The position numbers were made by a program, and so were the translations under genes. A stretch of 64,000 bases of DNA from Ceratodon purpureus (lineage: Eukaryota > Streptophyta > Bryopsida > Pseudoditrichales > Ditrichaceae). The notes under the pieces were generated by a model. That model made no database searches and was not told the DNA's origin. It saw nothing but the letters and a program-made list of their open reading frames with translations. Location: NCBI GenBank assembly GCA_014871385.1, contig CM026426.1, positions 26,944,265-27,008,264 on the forward strand, written 5' to 3'. Shown here one piece after another: positions 31,494 to 40,779 of this stretch (position 1 is the stretch's first letter; each line of letters opens with the position of its first letter).

Positions 31494-32024
31494 TGTTAAC
31501 CAGAGATTCTCCAATCTCCCTTTCCCTTAGTTCCCCTTAGTCTCTTTTCAGTTTTCATCCTTACCTTCGACAGTCATCAAGTCGGTTGCATGAACTCTGT
31601 TGCAGCCAACTTGGATGAACTCTGTCACCAGCCGACTGGATGAACTCTGTCACTTGTCGACTGAATGTCTTCCGCCAGTTCATGGGGTTTAAGAGGCAGG
31701 TTTAGGGTTTTGAAAGATCATTCTACACTAAAGCAGGTAGAGTCACAGAGGTCTGAGAGCTGTTAGGGACTGCTGTACCATGTTTTGGGGCTGTTTTGAC
31801 TCATTTTATGCAGTTTTGACCTCTTTTTGCACTTGTATTGTACAATTCCAGCAACTTATGAGTGCTAGGAGCACTTAATTTAGTTGGGTTCTGTTGGGTT
31901 TTGATGGGATTGTGAAGGCTAGGGTTTAGTTGGTAAATCCTCTCTTTACCAGCATGGTGAGCGTTTAAATTTTCAAGAAACCTTAGAATACCTCAGCAAT
32001 CCAACCCCAGCAAAGTTGCCAAAA
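31494..32024 (+). repeat. 3' LTR of element C (start secure, end uncertain)
   Basis: The boundary is a polypurine tract followed by TGTTAACC. Within it, ATGAACTCTGT(C/T) units with AGCCGACTGG recur three to four times (31588-31650). No second LTR copy is present in the window, so the end is inferred from the next feature. Confidence 0.4.
32005..32021 (-). other. tRNA-Arg-type primer binding site (degenerate)
   Basis: The minus strand reads TGGCAACTTTGCTGGGG three bases after AACA. Ogre-type elements prime on tRNA-Arg with a TGGCGACTCTGCTGGGG-like site, from which this differs at two positions. It implies a minus-oriented LTR ending at 32025. Confidence 0.45.
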
Positions 32025-33766
32025 TGTTATTTGGGAAATTGTGATGGAGTTGCTAGAGGCGGTGATAGGGCAGGGATAGCGTGGGTACCTATGACTAGCA
32101 GGCACGGGCAGGGAGGTTTGAGAAGGGACACGGTCATGGAAACCCCGGGGTCCTAGGAACAGGACTCAGACCGTTAGGACTCCCTTAGACTGACCAGAGA
32201 TACGAGGGAGACGAGTTTCCAAGAACAGGTGAGGAGCTTTGCAGAGAATTGTAAAGACGCTTAGGGGATGCAGATTGGCCCGGGACCAACAAGGTAGAAC
32301 ATATGTGTTTTGCAGGACAGCAGGGGGATACAGTAGTGGGTGACCTCAAGCATCACTTGGTATCTCATAGTTAGGGTTAGAGGAGATTTCACGCAAGCAG
32401 TCCAAGGAATAATAGACAAGGAGCAGGGGAGGAGATGAGTACAAGAGCAAGTCTATTAACTGGAAAAACCCCAGGTCCTCACGGAGCATCGAGGCTTGTG
32501 CGTACAAGGAAGACAAGTAGCCTGCGACACTTACTCAACATTGTCTGGTAAAATCCAAGAGTGTGAGTTTCTCCTAGGTACCCTGATTATACTCTGAGAC
32601 TATCCTATATTTTGGCTACAACTGCTACTTTGCTTCTTCGACTGCACCTTCCCTCGGCTGCACTGTTAGTTTCCACCGCCCCTGCTAGCCTGGGTCACCG
32701 TGGCTGTGGTTGGTAACACGTGCACAAAATGCGTTATAGAATGCTCGTGATGTTTTGGCTAGGCATGGTATGCAGCATAGGGTGGGAGACGAGGCCTTCA
32801 AAGATGTTATTTCAAGGGCAGATTGCTTTTAGAGACTAATGGCGCCCCTAAGTTCAAGACGGCATTAATGTGGTTTTGTTGAATGGTAGGATTCCGCGAT
32901 TGGTAGGGAGACAAAGATCAACTTACATAAACAAAATTTGACTGTGTTGTCTGAAGGTGCAATTGTCCATTATTTGGACAAAAAAATTCAGCAAGGTGGT
33001 TATGCAACCATACGCAGGGTTCGCATCGAGTTTGCTGCTGAAATCTCTCCTCCTTGTATGAGCATGGGTCGTGATGGATGTCTGAGACTTCAGGGAAGGA
33101 TACCGGCTGACCAAGTGGTCGTTTAATGGGAACGAGGGTGTAGTGTGCTGGTGACCAGTTGAGAGGGTCGAGAAGGATATCTTAACGGGCTGAGTTGGTT
33201 CTATTCTAGGCTGTCAAGGCAAAATAGAGTTACTACTGGGTCGTCAAACGTTCTAGGTGTGATATGGGAACCGCGGCGACCTTGGTACTTCTAAGTAGTC
33301 TAAGTCTGATTGAGGGACAGGAGAATAGTAAGCAGAAGTAGGAGACGGACAAGCAAGGCAATCCATACGACAGTAGATTGTAGACAGTGGGCATACAAAG
33401 CATAGGGAAACAAAGTATCTTTCACTTATTAGCTCGCACGTTGTAGGGCTGCAAGGTTTGCCGGTAGATACAGAGAAAAAGGGTGGAGATCAAAGTAGTT
33501 CTAGAACGACGCCCTAGAAGTCTTCCTCTCTGTGCTCAGTCTTTTACAAAACGAGTTCAAGAGCCGTGGAAATTCAAGAGAGCAACTACGATGCTATACT
33601 ATCCTTTTATACTATCTGAATCCTGCTATTCCTGAACTCCTAACTCCCTGTTTACTTCGGTGACGATCTTGGAACTCCTAGTTGGCCACGGTGGCGATCC
33701 TTCTAACTGTTGGTTCGTCTCGGTCTGTCTTCCAGTCTTTGCCATGGTGCCCGTGGACGGGTAACA
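32025..33766 (-). repeat. LTR sequence in minus orientation (element B 3' LTR and possibly another LTR)
   Basis: The minus strand shows a purine-rich AAGAGAGGCTAAA followed by TGTTACCC at 33766, the start of element B's 3' LTR. A TATAAAAGG box lies on the minus strand near 33605. TGTTATTT words on the plus strand at 32025 and 32805 could each mark the far end. The one at 32025 is flush with a primer-binding-site-like sequence, which is unexpected for a 3' LTR, so two LTRs may be fused here. No gene seen in this 1.7 kb. Confidence 0.4.
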
Positions 33767-33813
33767 TTTAGCCTCTCTTAGTAGAGTGCAATTTGTCCTC
33801 GAATTTAGAGGAG

Positions 33814-35789
33814 CTAACGTCGCTTGCGTCGGCTAGCAGGTCTCCTGTCGGGGCGGGTTGCTTCACGACGAATCTGCTGCTGACGTCTGGGAGGGTCTTG
33901 GTTTCCGTAGAGGGTGGCTATGGCCGCGGCTTTGCCTCGGTGAAGCACATTGTGCTTAGACAAGGAGGTACGGGCATGTTGATACACGTCAAATACCGTT
34001 TTGCCCAAGAGCTTGTTACAAGCTGGACATTCAACGTTGGCTACCTCGGGGTTAGCCAGATCAGGGTGTGCAGCAAAATAATCTTTGACTGCGGCGATGG
34101 CTCTCTCGGCATCCTCTTCGGCATCACTATCCTCGCTATCCTCACCTTCCATCTCATACTCTTCCTCTAAATTTTGTAATGCAATTTTATGTTGTATGAA
34201 AGGTTTGGATTGAGCAGATACCATGGTCTTGGATTGACTTGGTGTGGCGTGGGGTGTTGGTGCAGGTGGTAGGCTGATGAGCTGCCGCGGTGATGCGTGA
34301 GGGGTGTCCTCTGTGTCGGTTGGAGCATCAGGAATGTGCACACGATCAGATGGTTCGTTCAGCTCGGCGAAGACAGCTGCAACAGGTAAGTGCACTACCT
34401 GTTCTTCGTGAAGGGGAATTGTAGGAGCTCCCGGGTTGTGGTATTGTCAAGTGCTTCCTCAAATTCTGCTCCCCTGGCGGCCATGGCATCCAAAGACATC
34501 CCTTCCAGATCCGTGTCCCAAGTTGGTTCAGGTTGCTCTAGGTCCAGCTCGGCTAGAGCATCGTCGATGCAAGCCTCCAAGAATTCCGGTGGTGGGACAG
34601 CCGTGGCTGGGGGGTTATCATACATCATGCGGTAGACATGCGTGGCGATCAACGTGGTTGCGTGCTGAACCCAGTTGGCCTTGTTTGCCTCGAAATTAAC
34701 TCTGTCATTTTCGGTATCGCTGCGTATTTGCTGAAACCGAGTGAATTCCTCACTGTTCTCTGGTGCCGTGGTAAGAGCTTTAGTGCCTTGAACTGATGAT
34801 TCACTGAGATTTTTGAATTTGGCTATTGCCTCAGTGTTTCGCTGCTCCAATTGGTGTGCCCTCTCCTCGGCCAAGGTCTTAGCTATTGCCATGGCATCTA
34901 CCTACTCGTGGGCAACAAGCAATTCTACTTCCATGTTCGCTACTTGGTTCCTGAAATTTCCTATGGTTTGCTGGGCTTCAGTCAGCTCTGTTTGGCTCAC
35001 CTAGCAAATTTCTTTGATGGCCTTCTGAGCTCGGGATTGGGCAGCTTGGATGGCCTGAGCTGCCTTTTGCTTGGCACGCTCTTCCACTTCTCCTTGGTGT
35101 GCCGTGATGGAGAGTCCCTCCCGTTGCACGGTGTGTACGAAGTGTAGCATCCGCTCCACACAAGTAATGATCTCCCTGCTCTATTCCTGGAAGTCGCTTG
35201 CTTGTGGTCCAAACTCTGCTATGACGTCTGTCCCCTCGTGCGTCTCAGGAGCCAATACCCTTCGCCGTTTGCTTGGGCCTGGTGCGTTTGGGTTGCGCGC
35301 TGCTACTACTGCCAACTCCCTCTGAATGTCAAGGAAGGTGCCCACCAGCGGTCCCTTGTTGTGCATCTGGTGGTATGCAAGGAATTTGTTGATGAAGGCA
35401 GTCAAGAAGGGTCCTATTAGGCTGGAGTACTCGGGATTTTGGTGGTAACCACGAAGCTGAACTCGAAACTGATCATCCAAGATCAGTCCTCAGTTAATCT
35501 TCTCCCCCTTGTCAGCGAGGAGAAGAATGCTCAGATGGTCGGGCTGTATACGGTTACAGTCATTTTTAAAGAAAATCTGGCTCACTACCCCGCGCATTCT
35601 AGCAAACCAAGGTTCTTTTAATGCACTGCCAAGGGCAAATACATCGAACCAGCCTTCTTCGTCGGGGTGGACGACCGTGATGGCCTCTGTGACGTTGGGC
35701 CGTGGTGTCGCACACTCCGGAGTCCACTCGGTAATCCCAGTCCCGTCCCGGCCGAAGAAAGCGTAAAGGTACCGTGGAGAGTATGTGAC
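33814..35789 (-). pseudogene. Element B extra 3' ORF, distal part, with SGS3 zf-XS-like finger
   Basis: This continues the open frame broken by element A: the same frame reads from the insertion point through 35490 (TGA), 35181 (TAG), about 35013 (TAG), 34900 (TAG) to 34395. A one-base shift then leads into 33814-34395. The segment 34860-35160 is a Gln/Ala/Glu coiled coil. The last frame has an acidic stretch (EGEDSEDSDAEEDAE), then VECPACNK...VYQHA....LHRGKAAAIATLYG, whose CPxC, Y-x-HA and K/H-Lx3YL spacing resembles the zf-XS finger of SGS3-like plant proteins. Function in the element is unknown. The stops show it is dead. Confidence 0.55.
35785..35789. repeat. Target-site duplication GTGAC (left) of element A
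   Basis: GTGAC directly precedes the LTR at 35790 and is repeated at 48874-48878 directly after the other LTR. Confidence 0.9.
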
Positions 35790-36386
35790 TGTTAAAGGGT
35801 GATTAAGCTTCACCCTTAAAAAGCTTGGTTACTTCTACTAAGTCAAAGGAAATCTGAAAAAAAATAGTACCGACCCTTCTTCTTCTACTGCTACTAATCT
35901 GATCCTGCTCATACCAGTAACCTACCCCTGCTCCTGACCTGATCATCAATGCAAGGCTTCCTCATTAAATTCCCCCTAACCCTAACATTAAATGCCCAAC
36001 TCAGATCTGTAGATTTAATGGTCCTTTACTCATTACTTTCACACCAAGTACAATCCTACTGCTCCACAATACTGATCCACAGCAGTATCGTCTCACCTCC
36101 TACCTCCTACTCCCTCTAACTCACTACCATACCTCTGAAACTCTAAGAGACTGAGAGAGAGTGAGAGCCGCCATGCTCTCACTCCTCACTACCCCCCAAA
36201 CCCTAGCCGTCATCCTCCTATGTCCATTTTTCATCCAGTTCAGAATTACATCCGACTGTCAAAACTTCATCCAAAACGCAGTGACTAGTAAATGGACAGT
36301 AACTAACTAGTTACTGCTCCAGGCAGTTTTACTATTCCTGCTCCTACCTTACTGCTCTAGTAAAATGGTAGAAAATCCCTTTAACA
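35790..36386 (-). repeat. 3' LTR of element A
   Basis: 597 bp, TGTTAAAGGG ... CCCTTTAACA ends forming inverted repeats. Identical to the LTR at 48277-48873 except near the end (36385 C against 48872 T). Confidence 0.95.
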
Positions 36387-36400
36387 TTATCCCCCTTTTA
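36387..36400 (-). other. Polypurine tract of element A
   Basis: The minus strand reads TAAAAGGGGGATAA directly before the 3' LTR, the primer for plus-strand DNA synthesis. Confidence 0.85.
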
Positions 36401-36540
36401 GTCTGCATCTGCCCTCAGATGCTCTAGTTCCTAGTTTTATGTAGTTAACCAAAAAATAAAAAGGGAATAAAAATTAAAATTGTTTATAACGAAAGAGTCC
36501 TCTAACTGGTCCTACCAGTATTCTTTTTCTTATTCTACTC

Positions 36541-39500
36541 CTAGCCACTAGTCTGTACGACCTCCATGGCGTCCTGGTCCTGCCCTCCTGATGTTATCTT
36601 CGGCTCGGGGACTGCTACTGGCCCGAGCAAGGTTCGAGTTGCAACTGGTCCTACTTGGACTGGTGTCGGAACAAATCCAAAGCTTGAGGCGGTAGGAAGC
36701 AGATCTGGTCCCAACGGGGTCGAACCTGGTCTTGGCTCCTCCACTACTGGTGCTGCTGTCTCAGTCGGAGTAGATTCGGCTTGCTGACCACTCTCATCCT
36801 CCACTACTCCCTGTTCCTCATCAGACCAATAGACGAAAGTAGGATAAGCTTCAGCGAACCTCACCAAGTACCTGTTTTGGCGTTCCTGGTCTTCATTGTA
36901 AGCCTTGATTTCCTCCCCGACCTGTTTCTTGGTGGTAGCCAAGATATGTCGCTGGAGCCCTCGACTGGTTGGCGTAGCACTGCTGTTGGCCACCTCTAGT
37001 TGGCGTTTCAGCTCCTGGTTCTCTAGGGCCAGTTGATCGAATCCTCGAAGGCGAGCACTGGTGGCCACCTCCAACTCGACTCGGCGCTTCTTAACCTCCT
37101 CCAACTTCTTTTCTCCAACTGCCCATGCGGTCTTTGCCATATGCTGTTCACGAAGGAGGGCGGTTAACTGCCCTTCAGTATCTGCCCATACGATCTTAAG
37201 TGCAGAGAGTTCCTGGGCTGTAGCCCGCAAGCACTCCTCTAAACCCTTAACCTTCCCTTCCAACTCCTGATTGACCACCAGCAATGAGTCGTATGATGGC
37301 TGTCGCTCCTCCTGTTCCTCTTGCTGCTGCCTGATGCGGGCTGTTTGGGCCACGACTTTCTGCAACTGCTCCATAATCTGCCCCAACTCTCCGGCTATCC
37401 CCTTGGTCTCCTTACCAGTCAATCCAAAGGTCCTGTCAAGCTTACGGGGGACCAGTATCTCGACGGTGTCCTCTTGCGGGTCCGTCCGAGCCAGTGCTGC
37501 CCTTGGAGTCTTCTGCTCCTGCTCTCGTGCTGGCTGCTCCATTCTGGTGGGTGAAGTTTGCCGACCCTCCTGCTGCTGCGTCGTTCTTAGTGTCAGCAGA
37601 GTTCTGGACACCTCTACTGGAGTGTCTCCTGGTTGTACCTGCTTCTCCCGCTTGGTCTTCTTCTTGGCTCGAGTGACTGGTGTCCTCCTGTCGCCCGAGT
37701 TAATTGCTCCTTTCTCTACTTCCTCGGCCTCCTTGGAATCTAAAGATTCCGATGAGCAGTCTTTGTACTTGGGCCGATTCTCCTGTCTCCGGAGTCTTTT
37801 CAGCGTTGCTCCCTGTCCTCTTGGTGTTTGGGGTTGCTTTCCTTTCTTCTTCCCGGTCACGAGTTTTTGTTTACCTGAAGAGGAGGATGACTGGTGCTCC
37901 TTCTCAGCTCCTAGTTTCTCGACCTCCTTTCTGATGATCTGCTCTCGTGCTCCCTTAGACCCCCCCCCACTGGTCACGTCTGGCGGTAGATCTCCTTCTG
38001 CCCTTACTGGTGTCCGATCAGGTTCTCCCTCACTATCGTCCTTCTCCTCTTCACTGACCTGGGCTAGGGGCGGCTCCACGTACTGCTTATTATCCGGAAA
38101 CCAGTTCTTCAAAAGGGCGTCTATAAGTTCCGCTCCTTTAATCTCCCGGGTCTCACTGGTGTGCACCCTGATCAGCATCCTCCTCAGGCTGGATAAGATC
38201 AACGGAGCCCAGTTGTGTTCCCCCCTCTTCACGGCTTGGTACATGTTCTCCATCAGCTCGTTGCTGGCGTATAATGACTTCTTCTTCACACACATTACCT
38301 CTACCAGGGCCTTGACTCTATCCTGATACGGCTCATCGAACCCACTGACCCTGGTCCCATCCGTCTTGTGGTCTGCTTTAGTCAAGCCAAACATCTTCAT
38401 GTACCTCGGGTCCAGGTCTCCACTTGCCTTCGGTACTTTAGATGTCTTGCTGCCCTCTATCCCTAGAGCCTGTGCTATTGTCCATGCCGTGATCTCGATT
38501 GGTACCCCCCTGACCGTCGCCCTGATTGGTGTGTTGTAGTCGGCCTTCTCTCCCCTCAGGTACTGAAAACCCTCCACAAAATCCGCCACCAATTCTTCTC
38601 TTGGTACTGGCCATGTGTACTCGTAAAACGCTCCCAAACCTACCTTTTCAGCCCAGATGTCGTCCTTCAGCTCCCGCCAGCCCTTCCAAAACTCCATAGG
38701 AATGAAGGTCAGGTTGATCTTCCTTCTCCTCTTCTTCTCCACTGTGACTGTCTTGGGGGCTCGAGCTAGAATCGGGGTCTTCTTCCTTCTTGTGTTCCCC
38801 CCGGTCCTCTGTATTTCCTCCCCCTCTGGTCCTGTTTGCTGCTCTTCTCCTGCTGTTTGCTGGGTTGGTGGTGGCGGTGCATCTTCCCCTTCCTGCTGTA
38901 CCTCCATTTGCTCCTGCCCTTCTGCTGCTCCTGTTGTTTTGATGTAATCGTGCAGGGTCCCCTTTACCCCTGGTCTGTTCACTGGTGTGTCTTCTTTTTG
39001 GCCCCCACTGGTACTTGCGATTCTGTCCATTGGTTCTCCTCTTCTTTTCTGCTGTACTGGTTCTTCGTATCTCCAATCCCTGAAAGTCAAGACTGACCCC
39101 TGGTTCCTATTTGCTCGACCTCTCTCGTTTTTCCGCTTTTTGTTCTTCCACTCTTTCTGCCTACTACCTCCTGCTCTTTCTCCTATCTTCTTCTGAATTT
39201 TCTGATTTTTTCTATGTTCTCTCTCTAAAGCCCTGATCCTTCGCCACTGCTCTACCCTCTCCCTGGTTGAACTCTTCAGAACCGGAAACCTATCTAAGCC
39301 TAATTGAAAACCCCCCCAAAAACCCTGAACTTCGGGAGTCACCTGATTGTTTTGATGTTGCCTTGCTCTTGTTAGGTATCTCCACTCTTCGTCTTCTCGC
39401 TTTTCCGATTGCTGCCCTGTTCCAATTCCCTCGCTGCACCCCACTCTTCCTCCGGTTAGGGTTTCCTCTTCAGGCTGGCTCCGATGTTCCTCCCATTGTC

Positions 39501-40779
39501 GTCGCTGGTCCTCGTCCAGCCGCCTCCAATGCTCCTCTTCAACTCGCCTTCTGTTTTCTTCTTTCGCTTGGTTGCTCCGCTCGTCTTCGCCCTGTCTTCT
39601 TCGCTGCTCTGCTTCAGTTCGTTGTGCTCTAGCTGTTCTCTGTTGCTCGGGCCGCCGCTGCTCTTCAAGTCGTTGCTGCTTTGCTCCCTCGAGCTGCTGC
39701 TGCTGCGCCTCTTCTAGCTGCTGTTGCCGCGCCTCTTCTAGCTGCTGCTGCCGCGCCTCTTCTAGCTGCTGCTGCCGCGCCTCTTCTAGCTGGTGTTGTT
39801 TGCGGATCTCCTGTTCTGCTTCCTTTCTAAACCCGTGATGTTCCCTTGTTTCCGCTACGCTGCCACCTTCTCTCCCTTGGTACAATGCCTTCTCTCCTCG
39901 GCCAGCATCGTCTCCTTGTGCGTCTCCACTCCCTCTGCTCCCCAGGTACCGTTGGCGACTCAAAGCAAAAGAGTTGGAATGGTTCCTTGGCTCCACCTCT
40001 TGCTCTCGGGTTCCCCTCTTCGTCTCTCGGATTTCATCCAGGTTGGATGAAATCAGTTGGTTCGCTTCTCTCCGTTGAAACTGAATGGATGAGGGTTTCA
40101 GTTCGGATGAATTCCATCCTTTTTCCTCCTTAATGGGCCGCCCACTTAACCTACCCTTCGTCTTTACTTCTACTGGTACGGCCTCCATTACTCCACAACC
40201 TATTATCTCTAACCCTTCCTTCTCATTTGTTTTTTCTTTTTCTCTTTTTTCTTTAATTTTTTCTTTTTTCTTATTTTTCTCTTTTCCATTATTTTTTTCA
40301 ATCACCTTCTCCATGTCTCCTTCTTCTGACTGCTGTCCTTCCTCTTGCTCATTTTCATTTATCTTTTTACTTTCACATTTTCCCGCACTGTTTCCTTTGC
40401 CCCTCTGCTGATTTACTGCTTCACTTTCTCCTTTTTCGCAGCTTTTTTCACTCTCTATCCCTGGATTTTCCAACCCGGACTGGACACTATCCCCCTTTTG
40501 CTCGTTGACCAGTCCTCTGGTCAAATGTGCGGGTGTCCTGGTTTCCACTACTCCTTTCTCATAAAATCGATATGGTTTTAACTTATTAATGTTAACTAAA
40601 ACCGGGTCCGGTTCGAAATTTTTTACCTGGACCAGTAGAGCAGTATTGTTGGGGAGCCTGTACTGGACCCTATAAGGTCCGAACCACCGACTTTTAAATT
40701 TCCCCACATGCTCCTTGTTGCCCTTGGGATACCAGAGCACATAATCACCTACTTGAAAATCCTTTCGTTTGTAGTGTTG
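36541..40779 (-). CDS. Element A integrase C-terminus plus long extra ORF (after in-frame TAG)
   Basis: The frame continues from gag-pol after the TAG at 40780-40782. The first about 65 residues are the integrase C-terminal module (VGDYVLWYPKG...KFKSRWFGPYRVQYRLPNN). Next come Lys/Glu-rich stretches and a LEEARQQQ tandem repeat (39660-39800, 24-bp unit). A folded-looking region at about 38050-38700 (PMEFWKGW, VPREELVADFVEGFQYL, RGVPIEITAWTIAQALGI) resembles the putative plant transposon domain of Athila/Tat extra ORFs. A coiled coil (37020-37330) and a Pro/Gly tail follow. The stretch from the possible internal GTG at 40740 has 1,399 residues. It would need TAG readthrough or separate initiation to be made. 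The extra ORF's function is not known. Confidence 0.75.
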   Translation of the reverse strand, partial: QHYKRKDFQVGDYVLWYPKGNKEHVGKFKSRWFGPYRVQYRLPNNTALLVQVKNFEPDPVLVNINKLKPYRFYEKGVVETRTPAHLTRGLVNEQKGDSVQSGLENPGIESEKSCEKGESEAVNQQRGKGNSAGKCESKKINENEQEEGQQSEEGDMEKVIEKNNGKEKNKKKEKIKEKREKEKTNEKEGLEIIGCGVMEAVPVEVKTKGRLSGRPIKEEKGWNSSELKPSSIQFQRREANQLISSNLDEIRETKRGTREQEVEPRNHSNSFALSRQRYLGSRGSGDAQGDDAGRGEKALYQGREGGSVAETREHHGFRKEAEQEIRKQHQLEEARQQQLEEARQQQLEEARQQQLEEAQQQQLEGAKQQRLEEQRRPEQQRTARAQRTEAEQRRRQGEDERSNQAKEENRRRVEEEHWRRLDEDQRRQWEEHRSQPEEETLTGGRVGCSEGIGTGQQSEKREDEEWRYLTRARQHQNNQVTPEVQGFWGGFQLGLDRFPVLKSSTRERVEQWRRIRALEREHRKNQKIQKKIGERAGGSRQKEWKNKKRKNERGRANRNQGSVLTFRDWRYEEPVQQKRRGEPMDRIASTSGGQKEDTPVNRPGVKGTLHDYIKTTGAAEGQEQMEVQQEGEDAPPPPTQQTAGEEQQTGPEGEEIQRTGGNTRRKKTPILARAPKTVTVEKKRRRKINLTFIPMEFWKGWRELKDDIWAEKVGLGAFYEYTWPVPREELVADFVEGFQYLRGEKADYNTPIRATVRGVPIEITAWTIAQALGIEGSKTSKVPKASGDLDPRYMKMFGLTKADHKTDGTRVSGFDEPYQDRVKALVEVMCVKKKSLYASNELMENMYQAVKRGEHNWAPLILSSLRRMLIRVHTSETREIKGAELIDALLKNWFPDNKQYVEPPLAQVSEEEKDDSEGEPDRTPVRAEGDLPPDVTSGGGSKGAREQIIRKEVEKLGAEKEHQSSSSSGKQKLVTGKKKGKQPQTPRGQGATLKRLRRQENRPKYKDCSSESLDSKEAEEVEKGAINSGDRRTPVTRAKKKTKREKQVQPGDTPVEVSRTLLTLRTTQQQEGRQTSPTRMEQPAREQEQKTPRAALARTDPQEDTVEILVPRKLDRTFGLTGKETKGIAGELGQIMEQLQKVVAQTARIRQQQEEQEERQPSYDSLLVVNQELEGKVKGLEECLRATAQELSALKIVWADTEGQLTALLREQHMAKTAWAVGEKKLEEVKKRRVELEVATSARLRGFDQLALENQELKRQLEVANSSATPTSRGLQRHILATTKKQVGEEIKAYNEDQERQNRYLVRFAEAYPTFVYWSDEEQGVVEDESGQQAESTPTETAAPVVEEPRPGSTPLGPDLLPTASSFGFVPTPVQVGPVATRTLLGPVAVPEPKITSGGQDQDAMEVVQTSG

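Larger units (their letters stand above)
27689..32024 (+). mobile_element. Element C: gag-protease-only Ty3/gypsy derivative (plus strand)
   Basis: The element runs in plus orientation: gag, two zinc knuckles, aspartic protease, a Tat/Ogre-like LGxPWL segment, pentapeptide-like repeats, a short 3' ORF, then a polypurine tract (AAAAAGGGGATAA, 31481-31493) and an LTR starting TGTTAACC at 31494. No RT, RNase H or integrase lies between protease and polypurine tract, which are only about 1.1 kb apart. Gag and protease resemble element A (YVDHLTG, YKEG.NPDAH, GTTL.DK), so it is a relative that depends on, or lost, the pol functions. The 5' LTR was not found and the LTR's far end is not fixed; 32024 is a guess. 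Confidence 0.6.

Noticed and set aside
36566-40581. Many plus-strand ORFs, including one of 351 residues
   Set aside because: Opposite-strand shadows of the long extra ORF of element A.
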